Source of the DNA: Clostridium_AD sp050717545
GTDB lineage: Bacteria; Bacillota; Clostridia; Clostridiales; Clostridiaceae
Length of the DNA: 64,000 bases
Reading direction: 5' to 3'
Assembly: GCF_050717545.1 (NCBI RefSeq)
Contig: NZ_JBOITN010000035.1
Location: forward strand, 58,467-122,466
In this document: positions 9,261 through 17,540 of the stretch, piece by piece
Numbering within the stretch: the first letter of the stretch is position 1
Layout: every line of letters starts with the position of its first letter
The notes under the pieces: generated by a model
Databases searched by the model: none
What the model was told of the DNA's origin: nothing
Seen by the model: the letters and a program-made list of their open reading frames with translations, nothing else
Translations under genes and position numbers: made by a program

Positions 9261-10493
9261 TTGAGTTTAAATGACACACCTCGCTCAGAAAGAGTTCATA
9301 TAGCGTTATTTGGCATGAGGAACGCAGGAAAATCTAGCATAATTAATGCTTTAACAAATCAAGAAATAGCAATTGTTTCACAGATGAAAGGAACAACTAC
9401 TGACCCAGTATATAAGGCTATGGAAATATTACCCATAGGACCTTGCGTAATAATTGATACAGCAGGGTTAGATGATGTTGGAGAGCTGGGGGAATTAAGA
9501 AAAAAGAAGACATATGAGGTTTTAAATAAAACAAATATTGCGTTAGTGGTTATTGATACATCTATTGGGCTAACTGAATATGATAAATTAATTATTGATC
9601 AAGTTAAAAGTAAAAAGGTTTCAGTAATAGCGGTTTTGAATAAGACTGATATAGATTTAGTAAATGAAGAGCTTCTTTTCAAAATAAAGAGGCAACTAGA
9701 TATTCCTTATGTTTGTGTTTCAGCAGTTACAAAACAAGGAGTAAAGAAACTTAAAGATACAATTATAAGTATGATCCCAGAGGAAGAAGAAAAATTTAAA
9801 ATCATAGGTGATCTTATAGGTCCTGGTGATTTTGTAGTATTAGTTACACCTATAGATAAGGCAGCCCCAAAGGGTCGGTTAATACTTCCTCAGCAACAGA
9901 CGATTAGAGATATTCTTGAAAGCGATGCAATTGCAATTGTTACTAAAGAACATGAATTACGGGAAACTTTAGAAAATCTAGGTAAGAAACCTAGAATTGT
10001 TATTACAGATTCACAAGTGTTTTTAAAAGTTGCAGCGGATACACCTAAGGACATTCCTATGACCTCATTTTCAATTTTATTCGCAAGATATAAGGGGGAT
10101 CTAGTTGAACTCATACGGGGAGTTAAGGCAGTTGAAAAGCTCAAAGATGGAGATAAAGTACTAGTTTCAGAAGGATGTACGCATCATAGGCAATCTGATG
10201 ATATAGGAAGAGTTAAAATCCCTAGATGGCTTAGGCAAATTACGGGTAAACAGATAGATTTCGAGTACACCTCAGGTGTTACGTTCACTGAGGATGTTAA
10301 AAGATATGCACTAATAATACATTGTGGTGCTTGCATGTTAAATAGAGCTGCAATGTTAAATAGAATTGAGTCAGCAAAAGAATTCAATGTTCCAATGGTT
10401 AATTATGGGATATTAATTGCCTATGTTCAAGGCATATTAGATAGAGCTCTAGAACCCTTTCCGCTTGCTAAAATGTTATGGGATGAAGAATAA
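9261..10493 (+). CDS. hydF: [FeFe]-hydrogenase H-cluster maturation GTPase HydF
   Basis: The scaffold on which HydE and HydG assemble the 2Fe subcluster before transfer to apo-hydrogenase. The N-terminal GTPase domain shows GMRNAGKSS (G1), DTAGLDD (G3) and NKTD (G4). The C-terminal cluster-binding domain has the conserved CTHHR followed by HCGAC, which bind a [4Fe-4S] cluster. Length (410 residues) is normal. The start is TTG 9261, served by AAGGGGG at 9246-9252. hydE and hydG are not in this window. It serves the hydrogenases encoded at 2-868 and 37.9-42.1 kb. Confidence 0.96.
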   Translation: MSLNDTPRSERVHIALFGMRNAGKSSIINALTNQEIAIVSQMKGTTTDPVYKAMEILPIGPCVIIDTAGLDDVGELGELRKKKTYEVLNKTNIALVVIDTSIGLTEYDKLIIDQVKSKKVSVIAVLNKTDIDLVNEELLFKIKRQLDIPYVCVSAVTKQGVKKLKDTIISMIPEEEEKFKIIGDLIGPGDFVVLVTPIDKAAPKGRLILPQQQTIRDILESDAIAIVTKEHELRETLENLGKKPRIVITDSQVFLKVAADTPKDIPMTSFSILFARYKGDLVELIRGVKAVEKLKDGDKVLVSEGCTHHRQSDDIGRVKIPRWLRQITGKQIDFEYTSGVTFTEDVKRYALIIHCGACMLNRAAMLNRIESAKEFNVPMVNYGILIAYVQGILDRALEPFPLAKMLWDEE

Positions 10494-10561
10494 CATTAGA
10501 AAGTTTAATGCATGATATTCAATATAGAACTTTCTGGATTAGAATAAGGAGATGGATTTAA

Positions 10562-11941
10562 TTGGCTAAAGATAAAGTGGTTTATATTTGTAAAGACTGT
10601 GGGTCACAATCTCCAAAATGGATGGGAAAATGTAATGATTGTGGTGCTTGGAATACATATGAAGAGAGAATAGTTAAGGCAAGTTCCATTAAATCTAACT
10701 CAAGTAGAATGGTAATAACAACTAACCCAACAAAACTAAGAGCGGTTACACAATTGAACAGCGACAGGATAGTTACAGGAGTTTCAGAATTTGATAGAGT
10801 TATGGGTGGCGGAATAGTTAGAGATAGTATAAGCATAATTTCAGCACCTCCTGGAATGGGCAAGTCAACTCTTTTACTGCAACTTGCAAATTCTCTGTCT
10901 CTAAAGGGATATAAGATTTTATATGCATCTGGTGAGGAAAGCAATAGTCAAATTAAAAATAGAGCTGACCGTACAGTAAAAGAAATAGCTGATAATTTCT
11001 GGATAGTTTCTGATACTAAGTTAGATGAAGTGTTACAGCATATAGAAACAGTTGATGCAGACTTAATAATACTTGACAGTATTCAAACATTTACTTTAGA
11101 AGAGTATTCAAGTTCGAGAGCTGGATCTCCTACTCAAGTAATCGAATGTGCTACAGCTTTAAAGGATAAAGCAAAAAATCCAGATAGACCAAGAGCTGTA
11201 TTTCTCGTTGGTCAAATGACAAAGGCTGATGAGATGGCCGGGCCTCGAATACTAGAGCATTTAGTAGACACCGTATTGTACATAGAGGGAGAAGATGGAG
11301 AAGAACTTAAACATTTAATAAGTAAAAAAAATAGATATGGTGATACTTCTGAAAGTGGATTATTTCGCATGACAGAAATAGGGATGGAAGAAATAACTGA
11401 CCCGTCGGAGTTTTTTATGACCAAAAGAGAGGAGTTAGTACCCGGGAGTGCTTTGGCTGTTATAAAGGATGGGACAAGACCAATTGTTGTAGAGGTAGAG
11501 AGTCTTGTATCTAAATCTTTTACCCCTTATCCAAGTAGACTAAGTGAGTGTTTTGCAAGGAAGGAACAACTAGGGACTCTTATCTCAATTCTTGAGGAAA
11601 GGGGAGGAGTAGGACTTTATGATAAAAATGTTATTATAAAAGCAACAGGTGGTCTCAAGTTAACTGAAACATCAGTAAATCTTGCTGTAGTAATGAGTAT
11701 TGCATCCTCCTCACTAAACCATGGAATATCTACAGGTACAGTCTTTATAGGAGAACTTGGGCTTACTGGTGAATTAAAAAAAGTACCATCCCTGGAGCAA
11801 AGATTAAAGGAAGTAGATAGAATGGGTTTTAAAAAGGCATATATACCTATGAATTGTTTGAAAACAGGGGTTAGATTTAAGAATATAAAGGTTATTCCTT
11901 GTAAGAAATTAATAGACGTTATTGAAAAGGAATTCAAATGA
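10562..11941 (+). CDS. radA: DNA repair protein RadA
   Basis: A RecA-like ATPase that drives branch migration in recombinational repair. The N-terminal zinc finger is CKDCGSQSPKWMGKCNDCG. Walker A is APPGMGKST, the RadA-specific motif KNRYG is present, and the C-terminal Lon-protease-like domain is complete. The length of 459 residues matches the family. The start must be TTG 10562, served by AAGGAG; the nearer ATG at 10553 runs into a stop after five codons. The stop overlaps the next start (ATGA), so it is translationally coupled to the dus gene. Confidence 0.96.
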   Translation: MAKDKVVYICKDCGSQSPKWMGKCNDCGAWNTYEERIVKASSIKSNSSRMVITTNPTKLRAVTQLNSDRIVTGVSEFDRVMGGGIVRDSISIISAPPGMGKSTLLLQLANSLSLKGYKILYASGEESNSQIKNRADRTVKEIADNFWIVSDTKLDEVLQHIETVDADLIILDSIQTFTLEEYSSSRAGSPTQVIECATALKDKAKNPDRPRAVFLVGQMTKADEMAGPRILEHLVDTVLYIEGEDGEELKHLISKKNRYGDTSESGLFRMTEIGMEEITDPSEFFMTKREELVPGSALAVIKDGTRPIVVEVESLVSKSFTPYPSRLSECFARKEQLGTLISILEERGGVGLYDKNVIIKATGGLKLTETSVNLAVVMSIASSSLNHGISTGTVFIGELGLTGELKKVPSLEQRLKEVDRMGFKKAYIPMNCLKTGVRFKNIKVIPCKKLIDVIEKEFK

Positions 11942-12912
11942 TGGAAATGAAATATTATTTAGCACCAATGGAAGGAATTACGGGATACGTATATAGAAAT
12001 TCTTATAAAAAGTTTTTTAATAATATTGATAAATATTTTACACCTTTTATTGTTACAAATCAAAGTAGAAGTCTTAAGTCCAAAGAATTAAGAGATGTTT
12101 TGCCTGAAAATAATAAAGGTATGAATATAGTTCCACAGATACTTACGAGCGATGCAGAAGGCTTTATTACTACTTCTAGAAAATTACAACAATTAGGTTA
12201 TAACGAGGTTAATTTAAATTTAGGATGCCCTGCTGGGACTGTTGTTTCAAAGAATAAAGGCTCAGGATTTCTAGCCAAAACAGAAGAACTTGATATGTTT
12301 TTAGATGAAATATTTAAAATGGATGATATGAAAATTTCTATTAAAACTAGAATAGGGAAAGATAGTCCAGAAGAATTTTATGAGCTAATAAAAATTTACA
12401 ATAAATATCCTCTAGAAGAATTAATTATTCATCCCAGAATACAAAAAGATTTTTATGGCAATAAACCTAATTTACAGGTATTTAAAGATGCATTATCTTT
12501 AAGCATAAGCCCAGTGTGTTATAATGGCGATATTTTCACTGCTCATGATCATAATAAATTAATGAGCGCTTTTCCAGAGGTAAGAACAGTTATGCTAGGA
12601 AGAGGTATAATAGCCAATCCAAGTTTAATGAATGAGATCAAAAATAATACTAATATAGATAAAAAATTATTAAAAGATTTTCATGATGAAATTTTAAAGA
12701 AATATATAGAAATATTTGATGAAGAAAGAAATGCAATATTTAGAATGAAAGAACTATGGGGATATATGATTTACATATTTTCAGATAATAAGAAATATGC
12801 TAAAAAAATAAAGAAGTCACAAAAGTTAGCTGATTATAATGAAGCTGTCTTAAGTTTATTTATGGAACAGGAAATAATACAAGGGGCTGGATTATTTAAT
12901 AATCAATATTAA
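11938..12912 (+). CDS. tRNA-dihydrouridine synthase
   Basis: A flavin enzyme that reduces uridines in the tRNA D-loop. The TIM-barrel begins with LAPMEGITGYVYR (the Dus N-terminal APM motif). It carries the catalytic-cysteine signature NLNLGCPAGTVVSKNKGSG, the K-TRIG segment and the FMN-binding GRGIIANP near the end. Length is 324 residues. ATG 11938 overlaps the radA stop by 4 bases; ATG 11941 or 11947 are alternatives. The Dus subtype (A, B or C) cannot be fixed by eye. Confidence 0.9.
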   Translation: MMEMKYYLAPMEGITGYVYRNSYKKFFNNIDKYFTPFIVTNQSRSLKSKELRDVLPENNKGMNIVPQILTSDAEGFITTSRKLQQLGYNEVNLNLGCPAGTVVSKNKGSGFLAKTEELDMFLDEIFKMDDMKISIKTRIGKDSPEEFYELIKIYNKYPLEELIIHPRIQKDFYGNKPNLQVFKDALSLSISPVCYNGDIFTAHDHNKLMSAFPEVRTVMLGRGIIANPSLMNEIKNNTNIDKKLLKDFHDEILKKYIEIFDEERNAIFRMKELWGYMIYIFSDNKKYAKKIKKSQKLADYNEAVLSLFMEQEIIQGAGLFNNQY

Positions 12913-12970
12913 ATATGGGTGTCTTTTATTAAATAAGTATGATTAAGAAAATTAAAATTGTATCAAAAAA

Positions 12971-13004
12971 AATAGTATCTTAATTAATTAAGATACTATT
13001 TTAG
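12971..13004. terminator. Bidirectional terminator between convergent genes
   Basis: A perfect 30-base palindrome (12971-13000) is flanked by A7 on one side and TTTT on the other, giving U tracts on both strands. It separates the dus gene from the convergent permease. Confidence 0.8.
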
Positions 13005-13023
13005 TATAAGTTACATATTCTAA

Positions 13024-14379
13024 TTAAGCTTTTATCTTTGATTTATTATTTAAAAACAAAGTACCAATAGCCATTACAATTGTAAAGATAATTAGATATG
13101 CAACAACTGCCATTCCATGAGAAAAACAAGCAGCAATTATCATGAACACGCATCCTGCAAGTGATACAATAGGCATTACAAATCTTTTAAATGTGTTTAA
13201 ATCCTTCTCTTTTTTCATCATCATAATAAAAATAGGAATATATAATGCATAAATAGTAACGATAGGTAATTCTGATGAATCAAAACGAAAGAATCCAAAC
13301 CAGTTTGTTAAGTTAGCGCCATAGAAGTATAATAACCATATACCGCAAAGAAGTAGTCCTAGTATGGATGAATTTGTTGGCATATTGGTCTCACTATCTA
13401 CTTGTTTAAATATTTTTGGGTTTGGTCCAAGACCCCTTGCAGCTAATGAATAAATACCACGAGTACATCCCAGCATTAATCCATTTAAAGTTCCGAGGCA
13501 AGAAATAATAACAAATACAAATACTAGAGTACCACCAGCAGAGGAGAATATTTTTTGAAATGCTAATTTAGCTCCAGATTCTCCGCCTTTCATCATAACT
13601 TCGTTTGATACAGCTCCAGCTAGTCCTATATAGTAAAGAATATAAACAGCCATGATTATAAAAGTTCCTGCAACAAGAGCAAGTGGAAGAGTTTTCTTTG
13701 CATCTCTTAATTCAGCATTGATACTTGTAGCAATAATCCAACCCTCATATGCAAAGGCAGTTGCAACAACTGCTGTAAATAATGCATTGGCAGTATTTAC
13801 TTTTTCTACTACGGTTGTGAAATTAACCATAGTCATGCCACTATGGATACCTACGATTGTCCCAATTATAGCCATTAAAATCAGTGGAATAAGTTTTATA
13901 ATAGTTGTACTAACTTGAAATTTACCGGCTAAAACTGGTGACAAGGCGTTTAGTGCATAGCTACCTATCAAGAATAGGGATGCAATGGTCATACATTCTC
14001 CACCTGTAATTGAAAATCCTAATAACACGCAGGCATATCGAGCTGAAACCCAAGCTAATACTCCTGTCAATGTTGGATAGTAAATTATTGCCATAAACCA
14101 GCCAACATAATATCCATATTTTTCACCCATAGCAGCTTCTGCATAATCTACTATACCATTTACTTTCTCGTATTTAGTTGCCATTACAGCAAAAGTATAG
14201 GCACAAGAAATCATAATAATGCCGCCAATAACCCAAGCTAAAATTCCTAGTTTAAGATCGCCCCCAGTTGCAGTTAGTACTTTTTCTGCCTTGAAAAAAA
14301 CGCCACTGCCTATTACGATGCCAACAACCATGGCTATTGCAGTAATAAGTCCATACTTTTCTTTTAATTTTATTTCCAT
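13024..14379 (-). CDS. APC-superfamily amino-acid permease
   Basis: A membrane transporter of 451 residues with about 12 hydrophobic helices. The start, YGLITAIAMVVGIVIGSGVFF, shows the unwound-helix GSG motif of APC-family amino-acid transporters such as the SteT/YfnA group. It probably exchanges or imports neutral amino acids with protons; the substrate is not readable. GAAAGGAATGG lies before the start codon. It is a single gene converging on dus. Confidence 0.85.
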   Translation of the reverse strand: MEIKLKEKYGLITAIAMVVGIVIGSGVFFKAEKVLTATGGDLKLGILAWVIGGIIMISCAYTFAVMATKYEKVNGIVDYAEAAMGEKYGYYVGWFMAIIYYPTLTGVLAWVSARYACVLLGFSITGGECMTIASLFLIGSYALNALSPVLAGKFQVSTTIIKLIPLILMAIIGTIVGIHSGMTMVNFTTVVEKVNTANALFTAVVATAFAYEGWIIATSINAELRDAKKTLPLALVAGTFIIMAVYILYYIGLAGAVSNEVMMKGGESGAKLAFQKIFSSAGGTLVFVFVIISCLGTLNGLMLGCTRGIYSLAARGLGPNPKIFKQVDSETNMPTNSSILGLLLCGIWLLYFYGANLTNWFGFFRFDSSELPIVTIYALYIPIFIMMMKKEKDLNTFKRFVMPIVSLAGCVFMIIAACFSHGMAVVAYLIIFTIVMAIGTLFLNNKSKIKA

Positions 14380-14565
14380 AAGTAAACCATTCCTTTCGTA
14401 ATTAATAGTTTTTTAATAAATTAATTATATCCTACACTTTATAAAGTTACAATGATAAAATCAATAGTAAGTACTGTATAATATTAATTTTTTAATTGAT
14501 TTATTCTAAATATTACGGTAAAATTTAAATAAATTACAATTGTAGAATTTTAAGGAAGCGTTATT

Positions 14566-14637
14566 ATGTCATGGTGTCTAAAATGTAAAAATGCAATTTT
14601 GTCAGCATATCCAAATCTCTATATGACTTGGAGTTAA
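14566..14637 (+). CDS. Possible 23-residue leader-type peptide with CxxC
   Basis: AAGGAAG at 14552-14558 stands 7 bases before an ATG opening 23 codons (MSWCLKCKNAILSAYPNLYM and three more) ending in TAA. The CLKC pair could bind a metal or be oxidised. It lies in the 330-base gap before larE, 72 bases from the larE start, so a leader peptide or the stump of a lost gene is equally possible. No family is recognised. Confidence 0.3.
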   Translation: MSWCLKCKNAILSAYPNLYMTWS

Positions 14638-14653
14638 CTACATGTGGTAGAAT
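14628..14653 (+). promoter_or_regulatory. Putative extended -10 promoter for larE
   Basis: TGGTAGAAT (extended -10, hexamer 14648-14653) lies 56 bases before the larE start. An upstream TTGGAG at 14628 is a poor and closely spaced -35 element. The rest of the 14.4-14.7 kb gap, apart from the small ORF, shows nothing recognisable. Confidence 0.3.
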
Positions 14654-14709
14654 AGAAAAGGCAATATGAAATTAAAATTATTAATTATGGTTGAGAGGTG
14701 GAAAGATAA

Positions 14710-15534
14710 ATGATAAACAATGAAAAGTATAACGAATTAATAAAATATCTTAAAGATTTAGGAAAAGTGGTTTTAGCATTTTCAGGTGGAGTAGACAGTA
14801 CTTTTTTACTTAAAGCAGCTAAAGAAGCTATTGGAGATGATGTAAAAGCAGTTACAATTATGTCACCGTATATTCCAAAGTGGGAAATAGAAGAAGCAAA
14901 GGGATTAGCTAAAGAATTAGGAGTGAATCATGAAATTATAAAAGCACCAATTATTGATTCAATTAAATTTAATCCGGAGAATAGATGTTATCTTTGTAAA
15001 ACAGCAGTGTTTAATATGATATTATCTGTTGCTAAGGATGAAGGTTATAACTGTGTAATAGATGGAACTAACTTTGATGATATAAGTGATTATAGACCAG
15101 GTCTTAAAGCATTAAAGGAATTAGAAATAAAAAGTCCACTTTTAGAATGCAAAGTAACTAAAGCAGAAATAAGAGCTTTCTCTAAAGAACTAGGACTTAA
15201 TACTTGGGATAAACCGGCTTATGCCTGTCTTTTGACAAGAATACCTTATGGAAATGAATTAAAAGTAGAAGATTTTGAAATGATTGAGAATGCAGAAAAA
15301 TATATGATGAGCATAGGGTTTAGAGCTGTTAGAGTAAGATGTCATGGAGATTTAGCAAGAGTTGAAGTAGCTAAAAATGACAGAAGTAAATTATTTAATG
15401 AAAAGCTTTTAGATACCATTGCTAAAAATATAAAAGAATGTGGGTTTAAATATGTAACTTTAGATTTGCAAGGATATAGAGTAGGGAGCTTCAATGAAAC
15501 TATAATAAAAAATTCAGAAATTACAAAGAATTAA
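14710..15534 (+). CDS. larE: ATP-dependent sacrificial sulfur transferase, LarE family
   Basis: LarE donates sulfur to the pyridinium precursor of the nickel-pincer cofactor of lactate racemase and related enzymes. The PP-loop ATP-pyrophosphatase motif SGGVDST is at residues 25-31. NRCYLC lies at about 91-96, and PAYACLLTR carries Cys173, the position of the sacrificial cysteine in the Lactobacillus enzyme. Length is 274 residues, normal. larB, larC and racemase genes are not in the window, so its client is unknown. GAGGTGG precedes the ATG. The next gene starts 24 bases on and is probably cotranscribed. Confidence 0.88.
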   Translation: MINNEKYNELIKYLKDLGKVVLAFSGGVDSTFLLKAAKEAIGDDVKAVTIMSPYIPKWEIEEAKGLAKELGVNHEIIKAPIIDSIKFNPENRCYLCKTAVFNMILSVAKDEGYNCVIDGTNFDDISDYRPGLKALKELEIKSPLLECKVTKAEIRAFSKELGLNTWDKPAYACLLTRIPYGNELKVEDFEMIENAEKYMMSIGFRAVRVRCHGDLARVEVAKNDRSKLFNEKLLDTIAKNIKECGFKYVTLDLQGYRVGSFNETIIKNSEITKN

Positions 15535-15557
15535 TAAATATAGTTAGGAGTGAATGT

Positions 15558-16295
15558 ATGGGTAAATTAAGAGATAATGTAGTTCTTGCTATAATACTTA
15601 TGGGGTCATCGGCTATAATTTATTTTATTCAAAATGCGATATTTCATGAACCTTCGCAAACGGCATTTTACATTTTGCAGGATATGGCATTTATGCCGTT
15701 CCAAGCCCTTATTGCAACCTTGGTAATAGATGGGTTTTTAAAAATCCAGGAAAAACGCAGGAAAATCAAAAAAATCAATGTAGTTATTAGCACCTTTTTT
15801 GTGGATGCTGGGGTCAATATAATGATGGCGATGTCTAAATTCAATCAAAATAATAATGAAGTTTGTAAAATTATAAAAATCGAAAAATTAATAGACATCA
15901 AAGGGCTAATTATAAAGAAAGATCTTAGTAAATTTAAATATAATTTTTATGCCGATCCGAGCAAGTTGGATGAGCTGGCCGCTATAATGGATAAAAATAA
16001 GGGATTTCTATTGAATCTATTGGAGAATCAAAATTTACTTGAGCATGAGTCTTTCACTGACATGTTATGGGCAGTTTTTCACGTTATTGATGAGCTGAAA
16101 AGCAGAGGAGATTTAAAAAGACTTTCTAGTGATGAAATTATGCATATATCCGAGGATATGTTACGTGCATACACGGCAATGGTTATGGAATGGATCAGTT
16201 ATATTATTTATTTGAAAGATGAGTATCCATTTCTATATGCAACTGCCATTCGAAAAAATCCGTTTTATCAGGGTGGGACAGACTATATTTCATAG
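15558..16295 (+). CDS. Uncharacterised membrane protein with two N-terminal helices
   Basis: A protein of 245 residues. Two hydrophobic helices (about residues 8-30 and 38-62) are followed by a basic KIQEKRRKIKK patch and then a soluble, mostly helical region to the C-terminus. No catalytic motif is recognised and no family is named. The ribosome site TAGGAGTGA precedes ATG 15558. The 24-base gap to larE suggests a shared transcript, but this does not reveal a function. Confidence 0.6.
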   Translation: MGKLRDNVVLAIILMGSSAIIYFIQNAIFHEPSQTAFYILQDMAFMPFQALIATLVIDGFLKIQEKRRKIKKINVVISTFFVDAGVNIMMAMSKFNQNNNEVCKIIKIEKLIDIKGLIIKKDLSKFKYNFYADPSKLDELAAIMDKNKGFLLNLLENQNLLEHESFTDMLWAVFHVIDELKSRGDLKRLSSDEIMHISEDMLRAYTAMVMEWISYIIYLKDEYPFLYATAIRKNPFYQGGTDYIS

Positions 16296-16326
16296 TCAGT
16301 CGCTTATTATCACGCGTTAGTGTAAA

Positions 16327-16404
16327 TTATTTTTGGAGTCCAAATAAAGTCACTACTATAGCCCCTATAATTGCAGAAATAAAAATTACAAAACCAATTC
16401 TCAT
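16327..16404 (-). CDS. Candidate 25-residue single-helix membrane peptide
   Basis: On the minus strand AAGGGGG stands 9 bases before an ATG that opens 25 codons: MRIG, a run of hydrophobic residues (VIFISAIIGAIVVTLFG), then LQK and stop. A short basic start, one membrane helix and a strong ribosome site are the marks of real bacterial membrane micropeptides, including type I toxins and small complex subunits. No homologue is recognised. It occupies part of the 300-base gap between 16.30 and 16.59 kb; the rest shows nothing recognisable. Confidence 0.45.
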   Translation of the reverse strand: MRIGFVIFISAIIGAIVVTLFGLQK

Positions 16405-16594
16405 TAAACATTACCCCCTTGTATGTTATGTAAATCCTAAAAAACAATGAAACATATTGTTAAATTAAATGGATTCTATTTGCTTATTAATAATATTAAA
16501 TAAATCTTTAACGTGAAAAGGTACGAAAAGATAATCAAACTATATATTGATATAAAGAGGGATTATTTACCTTTGAGCACGACTGGAGGTTAGT

Positions 16595-17458
16595 ATGAAA
16601 ATTAATACAATACTTAATAAGCAAAATCTTAAGAATACAATTTTTGTGATAGGTGGGTGTTTACTATCTGCTATTGGTGTAAATATGTTTTTAGTAAATG
16701 CGAAACTATTTAGTGGAGGAGTGTCAGGTATAGCAATCTTAATACAGTATGCTTTGAAGGTTCCGGCAGGATACACTGTACTACTAGTTAATATACCTTT
16801 ATTGGTACTGAGCTATAGGAAATTAAATAAAAGGTTTACTATCTTTAGTATGATCGGAACTATCTCACTAGCGGTGTTTTTAGTTCTGACTAAAAGTTTA
16901 AGCGGTATTCTCACAGTAAATGATGAAATTTTATTTAGCATATATGGTGGGGCATTAATTGGGTCGGGAGCTGGACTTGCATACTCAAACCATGGATCAG
17001 AGGGTGGTATGAACATTGTTGTAATGCTCATTAAAAAGAAATATGATTTTATTGATGTAGGGCAATTAGGATTTGTTGTAAATTGTGTAATAATATTTTT
17101 TGGAATGATACTTAATGGAATAATTACGGCATTATATACGTTAATGAGCATGTATATAGCAGCTTTCGTTACAGATAAGATAATTCATGGGTTATCTAGA
17201 AAAAAGGTGTTACTTATAATTACAGAAAAAGAAGAAGAGATTTGTGAGTATATAATATGTTCTATGCACCATGGAGCTACTATGCTAGAGGGAAGGGCAC
17301 TTACAGGTAAAAAAAGAAAAGTGATATACTGCATAGTGCATGTATCAAAATTACCAGAGTTTAAATATTCGGTTCAAAAAATAGATAAGGATGTTTTTAT
17401 TTCAGTAATTGATGCAGCCGAAGTAGACGGTAAAGGGTTTAATTCAAATATATTGTGA
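16595..17458 (+). CDS. YitT family membrane protein (YitT membrane domain plus DUF2179)
   Basis: A protein of 287 residues. The first about 195 form a helical membrane domain with VNMFLVNAKLFSGGVSGIAI, the typical start of the YitT domain. The last about 90 are a soluble DUF2179 domain containing the HHGATMLEGRALTGKKRKVI segment. The family is widespread in Firmicutes and of unknown biochemical role. The start has a GGAGG site 6 bases upstream. A terminator follows. Confidence 0.88.
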   Translation: MKINTILNKQNLKNTIFVIGGCLLSAIGVNMFLVNAKLFSGGVSGIAILIQYALKVPAGYTVLLVNIPLLVLSYRKLNKRFTIFSMIGTISLAVFLVLTKSLSGILTVNDEILFSIYGGALIGSGAGLAYSNHGSEGGMNIVVMLIKKKYDFIDVGQLGFVVNCVIIFFGMILNGIITALYTLMSMYIAAFVTDKIIHGLSRKKVLLIITEKEEEICEYIICSMHHGATMLEGRALTGKKRKVIYCIVHVSKLPEFKYSVQKIDKDVFISVIDAAEVDGKGFNSNIL

Positions 17459-17462
17459 TATG

Positions 17463-17501
17463 AAAAAACCTCAATTAATTATTATTTTAGTTGAGGGTTT
17501 T
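17463..17501. terminator. Terminator between yitT-type gene and convergent kinase gene
   Basis: The stem AAACCTCAA / TTGAGGTTT-like (about 17466-17474 with 17491-17500) has an A run on the left and T run on the right, so it can act on both strands. Confidence 0.7.
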
Positions 17502-17540
17502 ATATAAGTAGCGTACATTATATTAATAATGTCAATGACT

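Noticed and set aside
10498..10535. Terminator between hydF and radA
   Set aside because: An 8-bp stem with a long loop and no T tract; radA probably still receives read-through from hydF.
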